Shown: in pieces, positions 1 through 10,241 of the stretch | Layout: every line of letters begins with the position of its first letter | Numbering within the stretch: position 1 is the first letter of the stretch | Source: Porphyra umbilicalis | Lineage: Eukaryota > Rhodophyta > Bangiophyceae > Bangiales > Bangiaceae | NCBI GenBank assembly: GCA_002049455.2 | Contig: KV918907.1 | Span: forward strand, 118,160 to 182,159 | Length of the DNA: 64,000 nucleotides | Reading direction: 5' to 3' | Program-made: the position numbers and the translations under genes | Notes under the pieces: generated by a model | Database searches by the model: none | Seen by the model: the letters and a program-made list of their open reading frames with translations, nothing else | What the model was told of the DNA's origin: nothing

Positions 1-282
1 ACCGCAACACACGTCACGCACTCGAGCGGATTCGATCCAAATTGGTACCGGAAGGCCTCCACGTGTCTCGCTAGATCGCCTTGATTTGGGCGGTTCGGGC
101 TCCGTTCACACGCTTTCCGGGACATGTTCGGCAGATATTCGACGGACGCCTCTTCATTTCGATATTGGCGTCGACGCTGATACGTGTCCTCCGTTGGCAA
201 CCTCCCAGTGCGACCAACAACGTCGAGGCCAACGGCGCTCAGATCTTCGAATGGTAGCCCACTCCATTTTACCCATTACATT

Positions 283-330
283 GCCCGTTGGCAACGCGTT
301 GGCCCGTTGGCAACGCGTTGGCCCGTTGGC
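283..330. repeat. Short 19-bp tandem repeat
   Basis: About 2.5 copies of a 19-bp unit built on CCCGTTGGCAACGCGTTGG lie inside the decayed pol fragment. It is a local duplication that breaks the reading frame there. Confidence 0.7.
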
Positions 331-1686
331 AACTGACCACTCGCAGGGCCACACGTGGCGGTTTCATTTCACCGTTTCAGACCGTTGGCCCGACATTGGT
401 GGGAATGCTCTAAGCTGGATCTACAGCACGACCGACTCAAGCGGACGCATGATATGATGGCGACTTTGCTTCTCCGAATATACATTCGACCTGGTTTACA
501 AACAAGGTGCATCGCACCACTTGCCCGACTTCCTGTCGCGTGGCTCCACGGTGGCACCGACAGAAGATATCCACGATGATATACCTTGTCTGGCATTGTC
601 CGAGACGGCCAACGACTTGAGGACGGGGATATACACGAATTCCGACGAACTCGAACCGGCGAATTGGACGACGGTGTCGAAGCCCAGCAAACGGACGACT
701 ACTTCGTCCAGATTTCCACTCGTGAGGAACGCGGAACAGCAAAGGACTGCTTCCGCGGCGACCATCACGCTCTGTATTGCCGGACGCCTTACGGCAACCA
801 ATTGGTTTTACCAAAGTTGTTACGCGTACGCTTCTTGACCCTTGCGCACCACGAAACCGTGGCAGCCCATCCTGGTATGAAACGGATGTATCACACCATG
901 CGAAAAGAATGTTACTTGCCCTCGATGGTGACAGACATCCACACCACCATCACCAAGTGCACAACATTTGCTCAAAAACGCCTCGCCTTGCGGTGACACA
1001 CCACGCCCCGGACGCTTTTCCCAGCTACGGAGCCCTTCACGGAACTTTCCGTCGACATCTTTGGGCCCATTCCGGCCTCCAAAAAAGGCAATCGCTTCAT
1101 CTTGGTTATCACCGACGGCTTTGCCAAGCTCCCCAAGTGTGTCGCCTTACGATGAACTACGGCCATGTTCGTGGCGTCAGCCATCAACCACGCATAAGTG
1201 TCTGCCTACGGGCCCCCGGACAGGATCCTGTCGGACCACGGGCCCCAGTTCATGTCGAGCTTCTTTATCGCTGTGATAAAAATGCTTAGCATTGAAACTG
1301 TCCACACCACGGCGTATCATCGCCAGACCAATGGTAAAGTCAAGCAGTACAACCGTACTATGGCTTCTCAGCTGCGACACTACGTCGCTGATGACCCATC
1401 TCGATCGGGCAATCTACTCCCGGCAATCACCATGACGTTTAATAGCCAGCCGCAACGGTCTACGGTTATTGCTCCATTTGAGTTTGTTTTCCCACGACAG
1501 ATCCCCAACCTCGCGGTTCGCAACTTTCCCCCGGACACACCATTGGCCAATACGCGCACGCTGAATGAGGGGTCACCCTTAGCTCGCAGACGCGAATGCA
1601 TGGCTCAACTTCGCCGGTAGATCCCTATCGTAGTTGAGCCCTTGCGTAAGACGCAAAAAGGTTACAATCGTATCTTCAACAACCGA

Positions 1687-1694
1687 GTAGCAAC
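1687..1694. repeat. Target-site duplication of hAT element, left copy
   Basis: GTAGCAAC immediately precedes the CAGGGG terminus. The identical octamer follows the right terminus at 6213-6220. Confidence 0.92.
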
Positions 1695-2040
1695 CAGGGG
1701 TTGTCAGAAAACATATCCGATATCCAGGGCTTCTGAACTGCAAACAGATCATCTCGTTTAGACACTTTTTTGCCAGCGCTGCTGCGGATATTGACGTACT
1801 GAGCTCGAGAGCATCGCAATGATGGTATCTTTTAATCCAATGGACAATCAGGGACAAATATTCTACTACAAATTCTCGGATACAGTCGTTCCACAGAAAA
1901 CCTAGCACTCAGCGGAAATCAGAAGTACCACCAATATGTTCCTCGTTTCGCGTTAACGTGGCTGAGATCCAGTGACGTGTCCACGAACAATCCTCAATGC
2001 CGCTTTTCTGATCAAAGACTTCGCGTGCTCAGACACACAA

Positions 2041-2140
2041 GGAAGCACATGATAGCAATGGGCACTTCGACGCTCTTTCTGGCTCCCCATATCGTGGAGC
2101 CGGCCCCATCGGCCATTCTAGCTGGCATCCCACTGGGGGG
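2041..2140. repeat. Subterminal inverted repeat of the hAT element, left arm
   Basis: The stretch containing CTCTTTCTGGCTCCCCATATCG and GCTAGCTGGCATCCCACTGG-like sequence is repeated in inverted orientation at about 5461-5570. Similarity resumes beyond the foldback (about 3530-3600 against about 5390-5460), which indicates that the foldback at 2141-3529 was inserted into this arm later. Confidence 0.75.
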
Positions 2141-3529
2141 CGTGCCAGGGGTCACACGACCCGTTGGAGTTTCAGAGCGCGGAGGCGGGCCTGACGGCCA
2201 ATTTGGCGGAGGGCCCAGTGCGAGGTGGACAGAGACCAGCAGATGTCCTCTTGCGCGCTATTTTGGGAAGATGGAAAGTCTATTGCGAAATCATCGGGAA
2301 TCGCAGCATAGCTTGATCCTGCTTTGATCCCTGAACAATGGCCCGACGGTCGAGATCATGGGCCCGTTCTCGATCGCTCGAAACTGCATTCTGAAAGCTG
2401 CGACGAGCCGGGCGCATATGTCGACCGGACGACGGCGTCGCCGATCCGGTCCACGTCGCCAGGGCGATCCGCACACCCCGCCCCCCCCCTCCCGTCCCCC
2501 CCCACTCGCGCCCCACTTCCCCATCACCACCGCCACTGCGATGCGCACCCCCCTCTGCTTCTCCTACCCACCCCCGATCCCCCCAACGCTGGCGTCGCGG
2601 CCGGTGTCAGCGCATCTCGCTCCCAATTCCTGATGCGCCCTTCACCGCCGTTGCTGCTCTCTTCTGGCGTCCTGGCCCTTCAGCAAGTTTCATTTGGTCC
2701 TCTTGCTCGTTCAAATGGGTGTCCCTATGTCAACTGAAGACGTAACAAACTCTCGCTGTTGTTTCTTTCTTTGCCACCTCGTCTTGGAGCTTTCGCTACA
2801 GGACTCAAAGCGGAGTCTTCGCAAATGAGTGCACCGCATTCTTGTCGACAACGTTCCTCATTGCCTGTGCCACAATGCACATAACCTGCTTGCTGCGGGC
2901 GCGAGGAGAATGCGCCCTCCGACCGGTACGGGGAGGCAACAAACAACACCGCGAGCCCATTTATTCCCTAAACAGCAACACAGCAGACAAATGGCACAAA
3001 ATATCACCGAAATGGAAGCCACAGCAGGGATCAGCACCGAAACAGGAGGGCGGGGGGGCGTCGCCGGCCGCGACAGCGCGCGGTGAGGGGGCGGTAGGAG
3101 GGGCAGATGGGGCGGGGGGGGGCGAGGATCGCCGTGGCGGCGGTGGTGAAGGTGGGGAGCGGGAGTGGGGGGGGACGGGAGGGGGGGGGCGGGGTGTGCG
3201 GATCGCCCTGGCGACGTGGACCGGATCGGCGACGCCGTCGTCCGGTCGACATATGCGCCCGGCTCGTCGCAGCTTTCAGAATGCAGTTTCGAGCGATCGA
3301 GAACGGGCCCATGATCTCGACCGTCGGGCCATTGTTCAGGGATCAAAGCAGGATCAAGCTATGCTGCGATTCCCGATGATTTCGCAATAGACTTTCCATC
3401 TTCCCAAAATAGCGCGCAAGAGGACATCTGCTGGTCTCTGTCCACCTCGCACTGGGCCCTCCGCCAAATTGGCCGTCAGGCCCGCCTCCGCGCTCTGAAA
3501 CTCCAACGGGTCGTGTGACCCCTGGCACG
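2141..3529. mobile_element. Foldback element with ~350-bp inverted arms
   Basis: The arms at about 2141-2500 and 3180-3529 are near-perfect inverted complements. They begin with CGTGCCAGGGGTCACACGACCC and end with the complement of that string. The same encoded peptide can be read from both arms in opposite directions, which shows how similar the arms are. About 680 bp of unrelated, pyrimidine-rich and then gene-free sequence separates them. I found no convincing target duplication, because the outer bases GTGC/GCAC continue the palindrome. It interrupts the left subterminal repeat of the surrounding hAT element. Confidence 0.75.
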
Positions 3530-5460
3530 CCTACGGAGGAAGAGTTCCCACGAAATTAGCGTTTTGGATTTCAAGCCACACGAGTTCTCGGAAGAATGGG
3601 GCTGCCAGGGGGGGGGGTGGTCTCCGACTTCCCTCGTTTTTGGGCCCGTCTGAGGGGGTGCCCTCCTAGGGCGGTCCGGGCTCGTCGGCAGCCGGGATTG
3701 CGGAATCGTTGGCAATCGTTGTATTGTTTTGTTTCAAGCTACTGGGGAGGGGCGCCCGGGCACGAGCGTGGTTGGGGTCATTTTTCATATAAGTCCAGAA
3801 GTCGCATCGCTAAAAGTATACCTGTCGAAGCCGACGCAGGCTGTGACGGCCTGGGCTGCTCGTGACGGCGGCGACCGCGTCGCCACCGGCTTGGTTGTCC
3901 GCTGGTGGGTTGAGCACACAGAAAGTGGAGGAGCTGGTATATGAAGATGGATGGGTGAGCAACCAGAAAAAGACATGCTGGCCAAAAGGTCGTGCGGTGA
4001 GGGTCGGAGTGCGGAGATGCATGACCTGCACGGTGTCCGGTGTGCGCTGGAGCAGCCGGATGCATGCAGCCACAAAACAGAGGAAAAAGCACAGTTAAAG
4101 ACGATGGGGGGGGGGGATGGCGGGAGAGCGGTGGAAGGCAGGGGAGGAGAGGGCAAGGTGCGGCTGGTAGAGAATGAACCGGTGAACATCGAGGAAAAAG
4201 AACGAAGCAGAGAGAAGAGACACACAACGGTAGGGCAGGGGGGGCGAGGGGCAGGCGGTCGGGGGGGTGGCGGTAGAGGCAGGGGAAAGGGCGATGGTGA
4301 CGCCTTCAGAGACACTGGCGAATGAGGCGGACGACGCCAAATTGGCGGCACGGGGGCGACACGGCGTGTTCGATTTTGGCCGGGTCAGTGCTCCCCTCCT
4401 GCTTGCTCCTTCCTCAGGGTTGGGTGCTGTTTGGGCGGGCCTCTCAAGCGGATCAACGTCCACTCAATCCGACCTGTGATTGGCTTAACCGGTAGATCTG
4501 TCCTGTTGCACGATGATCCAGGACATATTGGCCGACGAACTGCGATGATGATTGTCTCGAAGGGCGCCATTTCGATTTCGAGAGAGCATGATGTTGTCCA
4601 ACGAAGCCGTCTGCGGCCGCCTGCGGCTTCTTGCGTGGCACTCATTGCGTCAGCGATCTATCCCCTCCCCACCTCTATCCCTCGCCTGCCACCATCACTC
4701 CCCCTCTTCCTTCGCATGCTATCCTCGAGCGCCCCGCTGGTCCCTGCCCCCGGGCCGCTGTCCTAACCCGCCGTCTCCGTCTTGCTTGTTTCTGCCCGAG
4801 CACTACCGCTCGGGTCGTCGACCAACCGCACCTTTCCCCCTTCCTCTCCCCCCTACCACTCCCGTCCTCTTCCCCCCCCTCCCCCCAACTTCCTCTCCCC
4901 CCCATGCCCCCCCGTTCATAGCTATGATCATTGTTTCTCTTATATTCCACTCAGATGGCCCCAGGAGCCACCAACCATCAGTCACCCCGCGGCTGCCGAC
5001 TGTCGCAGCGAGCCCCCTCCGCACCCTCTGCCGTCACCGTCATCGCCGTTGGGCCGTTTTGCCATTTCACATGCCATTTCAGGTACGCTCTGACTCCACC
5101 TCTCGTGCCACTTCACACCCTAGGCAAGCACCAGCCTGGGGGCGGGACGACAGCCGCTACCCAGCCCCAAAGGCTGTCATTGCCACCGTGTCATTTGATT
5201 CGGCTACCTGTAGAGGTGATGGGTATGGGCAGTCACCTACAGAAAAGTATTTGAAATTTAGCACTAACTCTCTCAATCCTGCTGTCTGCAGGCAGGAAAA
5301 CGGGGCTGGACAATTGTGACGACCGTCCAATATGGCCCCGATCGACCGACCTGACACGGCTCCAACGCCGGGGGGAGACCCCTCCCAGACGTGCCAAAAA
5401 CGAGGGAACTCGTGCGAGGCGCGAAATAGAAGACGCTCAGTTCGTGAGGCCAGTTCTTGG

Positions 5461-5570
5461 GTCGGCACGCACCCCAGTGGGATGCCAGCTAGAATGGCCG
5501 ATGGGCCCGGATCCACGATATGGGGAGCCAGAAAGAGCGTCGGAGAGCCCATTGCTGTCATGTGCTGCCC
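5461..5570. repeat. Subterminal inverted repeat of the hAT element, right arm
   Basis: Inverted counterpart of 2041-2140. It includes GGATGCCAGC and GATATGGGGAGCCAGAAAGAG. Similarity continues inward to about 5390. Confidence 0.75.
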
Positions 5571-6212
5571 AATGCGTCAGAGCAGCCCTCGCCTGATGAG
5601 TCTATTCCTGAAAATGTGAAGGATACCGACGGCACCAACTCGTTGTGTCGTGACCAGCCTCCACGCCGTCCGTGTGCCGGTGACAAGTGGGGTATCTATT
5701 GAAGGGCCCATTCTCAATAGAGACGCTCTGGCGCTCTCTCATTTGTCCACCAGATCACCGACGAAGTGGGCAGTGCCTCCCAGACTCTCGCGCCATTAAG
5801 GGCGCAGAGCCGTAGGAACTATCGAGGCAATAATTTGCCGGCCTGTGCGATAGTGCCCACCACGTGTGAACGCGGAAGACCTTCTTGAGCCATGTCTGCA
5901 ATGGACCTGCCGCGAACGCCGAAGTCTGGCGCGGCGTCGGCTTTCCTCAAACCGTTGTTTCAGAAATCTCAAGATCCTCTCGAGAGGGTCCCCCAAGCCC
6001 GCTGGGCGTCTCCTGGAATCGTTGATTGGTCACGTTTAAAGGATTTTCTAAAGCGCATGTCCAAAATCAAGAGCGTCGCATTGCGAAAGAGGCGCATGTC
6101 ACACGTCGAGGGCACCTTTGATCCCGCCGGAGTGCTAGGTTTTGCGAGGAACGACTTCACATCCGTATTCTCGCCCGTATGTGGCCAAAAATACGTGTTC
6201 TGACAACCCCTG

Positions 6213-6638
6213 GTAGCAACTCGCAAAGCGGACGTCAAGATCGGCGACGACGTCCACACGACCAACCACGGTCGGCAAAACAAGCTGCAAAGCAAGGCCA
6301 TTGGACCCTTCGTGTTCGTGGACGCGGATGCGGATGCATCCGCATTCGTCATTGACATTGACAGGGAGAAAGAAAGCGTCAGCAGTGATCATGTCGCCCG
6401 AGCTCCTCTTCCAGTGACAACGGACACGGTCCTTCGCGCCCTGCTAGATGGTTGAGACCAACGCAAGCCACCCCCGGCATCCGCCGACGAGTACTTGATC
6501 GACAAACTCCTACACTTACGCAAGACAAGTAAAATCTACTGTGCGAAGGTGCGCTGGTTCGACTACAGGTCGAATGATGATACCTGGGAGCCTCTGCAAA
6601 ACCTCCCCCACAACATGGTTGTGCGCTTTCTTAGATAG
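6213..6638 (+). pseudogene. Ty3/gypsy pol 3' end with chromodomain
   Basis: This is the continuation of the pol fragment after the hAT insertion. From 6213 the frame reads a post-integrase segment (KADVKIGDDVHTTNHGRQNK, then VFVDADADA) up to a TGA at 6451-6453. From 6477 a complete chromodomain follows, with EYLIDKLL, an aromatic cage-like KVRWFDY and NDDTWEPLQNLP, ending at a TAG at 6636-6638. Chromodomains at the integrase C-terminus define the chromovirus branch of Ty3/gypsy and are thought to steer integration to chromatin marks. The reading frame is broken upstream, so this copy is inactive. Confidence 0.85.
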
Positions 6639-7685
6639 AAGAAGAAGCATGTACCGGAGTATGATTGGCGAACGCCTACATGGAGAAGTCGCCGACAAGC
6701 CGGGCTCACCGCCGTGGCCAGTTTCGTGATGGACCCCACGTGGATACCCACTGTGCAACATGTCCATGTCACCGGTGACGGAGTTATCCATGCCAATGTC
6801 TCATTGGCGGACTTAAGTACCAGCGCCGCAATTAAGGCACAGGTTTCTGTCGCGTGGCTTAATTCGACCCTGCCCTCCATGACGCGCAATTTTGCGCATG
6901 ACCCCCAACTTTCTTTGCGGCATTTCCCTCGGCTGAGCCATGAGTACGGCCCGTACACAGATGGGTCGCCAAAATCCGCGCAAGCGACACTGATCGGAAG
7001 CGATCTCTCTGTGCTAGTGCTCCACAACGGGTTTCTTGTATCCCCGGTACAGCACTTGCACACGATCTTAGACGCCTGGTGACAACCACAGAGGAAGCAA
7101 CCGTGGATATTACGCAACGGACCAACACCAGTTGATATGCTACCGCTATACGCGCCTGTTTCGAGTACCAAGTGATTGTATCATCAGATGCGAATGATAA
7201 GACTCCCACACCATGGGCCATGCTGGCCTGCCCCTTTATTCATTGCTATGATCAGTAACAGGAAACTGCGAAGTGGACACCAACTTGTCAAACGCCAAAC
7301 ACCAACAACATGAAGAAAAACCAACACAGTAGAGGCCCAAGCCCCACGACATGAACACACCCTCCCGCCATGGTCAACCGAGCGAGTCACTCCGCAGTGA
7401 ACCCTACTCCTCCTCCTTGTCGCTGCAACGCGAGTCGCGACGGCAATTATGACGCGAGCCAACGTTGGCCCCCGTCTCTTGGGAGAGGCAACGCGCCCGC
7501 GTGTTACGCGCCGACGGTGTAACCCCACCCGGAGGCGCCCCGTCCGCATGAGCGCGACGCCCCAGAATGCTCTGAGCGCTCAAGCGCGTCGGCGCGATCG
7601 CCTTCTGTGGCTGAACAGCCCACAGGTGCTGAGCAAAGCGCTCGTAATTGCCGTACTTAACAGCGCGGCGCAAACAGGTGACTTG
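6639..7685. other. Stretch without a recognisable gene
   Basis: No ORF with family features and no clear repeat boundary was seen. It lies between the chromodomain end and the opposite-strand ORFs, where untranslated retroelement sequence would be expected. Confidence 0.4.
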
Positions 7686-9830
7686 TTAAACCCATGCATG
7701 CGCCACCGGAGACGGAGGAGCCCAACGAGGCGCACGAAGGCACACGTCGCGCACGCGCGCCGACCCAGACATGGCAACCGCCTCGGAGGGAGACGCGCGC
7801 GTCGGCCAAGTGGCCTCAATTGCACGCCCCAGCAAGGCCGACCGCGAACGATTGCGACGCTGCGGCCGCGGTCGGTATTGACCACCACGGTCGCCACGAG
7901 CGGCATAGGCCCCTTCCCGGTGGGTCTTCCAACCGCGGCGCCACACTCCAGGGTTGTTCGACGTGACATGAGCCAAAAGGCCCGGCGCGTTCGTGTCCGG
8001 TGCCCAGTCGAAGTCCACACACTCGTGTTGGAGGCCAACGTCGTACTCGTAGGTCTCATCGACCGTCACGCGCACGTGTCGCACATCACCTGTCTCGTTG
8101 TCTCGCCGAACCACGTCCTTCATGAAAACGCCCCACGGAAACACCTCCACGGCCCGGCGAATGTTGCGGTATACTTCGTATACAGCCTCGCTGTCCGGTG
8201 CGTCCCGTAGTTTGGACGGGTCCAAGACGTTGATTTGATGGAGCGTCTTCTCGTCCAGACCAGGCCCTGTCATAAGTATCGTTTTCAGCTTCGGGTACGG
8301 TATATACAAATCTCTGAATTCAAGTACGAGTGCTCGCCACGTATATCTTTACGTGTGTTAATACGAAATATTCCTTGGAAACACGGGTACGAATCAATTC
8401 CGAAATTGATTGACTTGGAACAGCTACCGACCTCTAGCAGCGCCAATCGCCTATGTTTCCCGAGCATGTCGGATCCGTTCCGTCACGTGAGTCATCCTGT
8501 TTGCGGCGTTGTCAACGGCTCGCGTGAGAATTCTAACGGGTGCCCTTTCGCGAGCACACCACGGTTCGGAGAATCCATTCCAACCTTCTGGTTGAGAACC
8601 GTTTTCGTAATCAAGTCAAGTCCAAAGATCACCTGGTACTTATCGGAGGTAAAACGACATAAGTGCATTCAAAATGCGCGCTCTTCTGGATTTAATTCCG
8701 CTGTCGGTCGTAATTGACAGATACCCACGGCTACTTACTCAATTGTTGATTTGGGTGTGGGTGCCCGCTGCCTTGCGGCCTACGGGTAGGGGAGTTCAGA
8801 CACTTACACCTGTAAAAACACCTACTCACAGTATACGTATGGTAGGGCCTGGTCCAAACAGACAAAGATCATTTCCTTTTGCAGGGTGCAAATCCACGCG
8901 GCAACCATGTTGCAGGAGTACTCGGAGTACACGAACTGCCAGGCGCAGCTGTACTCGTTACGCAACGAGTCGGCCAGGTACGATATCACAACCTGGGTCG
9001 CCACCTGATCCTCCGTGGTGGGCTCCCAATCGGGGACCGGCGGAAGCCAACGAGACAAGTCAAACGTCCGCGGCGCACTGAATAGTCCTGCTGACCACTC
9101 CGTCAGCAGTGGCCCGGGCCCGCGGAAGATCCAAGTGTCCGCCGCCCGACGATGGTCTGTCGGCAAAAGCGGCGACCGGGAGGGGTTCAGCATCTCGCTC
9201 ATACGAGAACTTCGGTCAATACAGACCGCGTCGTTCTTCTTTGTCGCCACCAGCGTAAGCTGATCGAGGTACTCCGCCAAACCGGCGGCGTGTCCGATCG
9301 GTTCTGCGAGATTATTGGCCACCGAGAGCTCGATGAAGACGGCCTTCGGCCAGTTCCGCAACAAGCGACAAAACGAGTTGGCCGCCGCGTCAAATGTCTC
9401 GGTCCCGCGCACGGGGAACAACAGATCGTTGGTGTACACGAAACGGTCGAACTGTTGCAAAAGCACTTGGTAACGAACAACCTCGTTGCGAGACGACATG
9501 ACCTCGTAGATATGGCGCTGCGGCCATTGGTTCCCGATGAACGGGTCCTCGTGGACCTCGGCCACGTGGTCACCAGTATGGCTGAGTGTCCCGAGCTCGG
9601 CCAGCACGCCGACGAAGCCGGGAAGAGCCTCATACAGCACGTGAATACGCAGGGTGTGCGCACAAGCCCGGTTGCGGGCGCAAGCGTCGTAACGACTCTG
9701 GTCAGCAATGACCAGGATCCCATCGACCACCTCAACAGGGCCCACTTGTGTGCAGTATGAGCCGCTAGGCAGAAACTGGCGCGCAATCTCCAGGTCCGTG
9801 GAGCGCTCGCGTCGGGCCCCTCGCCCACAC
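7686..9830 (-). pseudogene. Opposite-strand coding region of unknown function, two exons or broken ORF
   Basis: Two minus-strand reading blocks look like real protein. The first runs from about 9830 down to 8822 (307 aa from the first listed start at 9745, open further upstream), with segments such as VEVVDGILVIADQSRYDAC, QFDRFVYTNDLLFPVRGTET and TEWSAGLFSAPRTFDLSRWL. The second runs from about 8330 down to 7686, with RDLYIPYPKLKTILMTGPGL and VTVDETYEYDVGLQHECVDF, then a basic Arg/Gly-rich tail. They are in different frames, separated by about 500 bp that may be an intron or decay. I do not recognise the family. The position, antisense and directly downstream of a chromodomain pol, matches two other gypsy copies in this window, so I infer an accessory ORF of the retroelement rather than a host gene. 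Confidence 0.45.
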
Positions 9831-9951
9831 CAGAGTGCGCCACGCGCGCCTCGCCGTCTGCGTTGCCGCCGTCCACAGCCATCGCTGCGGGGTCGACCAT
9901 TGTGATGTCCTCCGGGTATTTACCTTTGCCTTTTTTGCGCTTGTCCGCCGG

Positions 9952-10241
9952 GAAAGCCGCTCGCGCCGCCGCCCTTGCTGCTCTTGGCGCCCACGCGCAC
10001 AGCCTCCGGGCAAGACGCTCGCGCCGCGCGCCTTGCCGCCCTTGCAGCCTTCGCGCTCAGCCGCCGAGCAAGCCGCCCGCGCCGCCGGTCTTGCCGCATT
10101 TTCCGCCTTCGCGCTCAGCCGCCGGGCGAGCTGCCCGCGCCGCCGGCCTTGCCGCTCTTGCCGCCTTCGCGCTTAGCCGCCGGGCTTGCCGCCCGCGCCG
10201 CAGACCCTGCCGCCCTTGCTGCCCTTGCGCGAAGCCATCGG
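9952..10241. repeat. 58-bp tandem repeat, five units
   Basis: Units start at 9952, 10010, 10068, 10126 and 10184. Each carries CCCGCGCCGC, CTTGCCGC and CTTCGCGCT blocks. The unit length is not a multiple of three, so successive units rotate through the frames and all of them stay open. The long arginine/alanine/proline ORFs read across here are a by-product of the repeat. Confidence 0.8.

Larger units (their letters stand above)
1..1694 (+). pseudogene. Degenerate Ty3/gypsy pol: RNase H tail and integrase, 5' part
   Basis: This is a decayed retrotransposon polyprotein spread over several frames. Around 390-545 lies the end of a gypsy RNase H domain (STTDSSGRM, then YTFDLVYKQGASHHLPDFLSR). 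Around 835-975 lies the integrase zinc-binding segment, with its histidines and first cysteine but with the last expected cysteine replaced by Phe. From about 1030 to 1620 comes the integrase core: VDIFGPIP, then a conserved LSDHGPQF block, then HRQTNGKVKQYNRT. The third catalytic acidic residue, normally the E of NGxxE, reads K/Q here, so the enzyme would be dead even without the frameshifts. The sequence after the core continues in frame with KGYNRIFNNRVA and is cut at 1694 by the hAT insertion. It resumes at 6213. No RT domain could be made out in 1-380. Confidence 0.8.
1695..6212. mobile_element. Non-autonomous hAT element, 4518 bp, inserted in gypsy pol
   Basis: The left end reads CAGGGGTTGTCAGAA and the right end is its exact inverted complement over 15 bp. 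Both ends are flanked by the same 8 bases, GTAGCAAC (1687-1694 and 6213-6220). An 8-bp target duplication plus a CAGGG-type terminus is the hAT signature. Removing the element and one duplication rejoins the host gypsy pol after the conserved Arg-Val-Ala-Thr-Arg stretch. No transposase ORF is present, so it would need help to move. The interior holds subterminal inverted repeats (about 2041-2140 against 5461-5570) and a further foldback structure inside the left arm. The related element at 16561-17755 shares the terminus and the adjacent TTTTTGG-rich segment, so both belong to one family. Confidence 0.9.
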
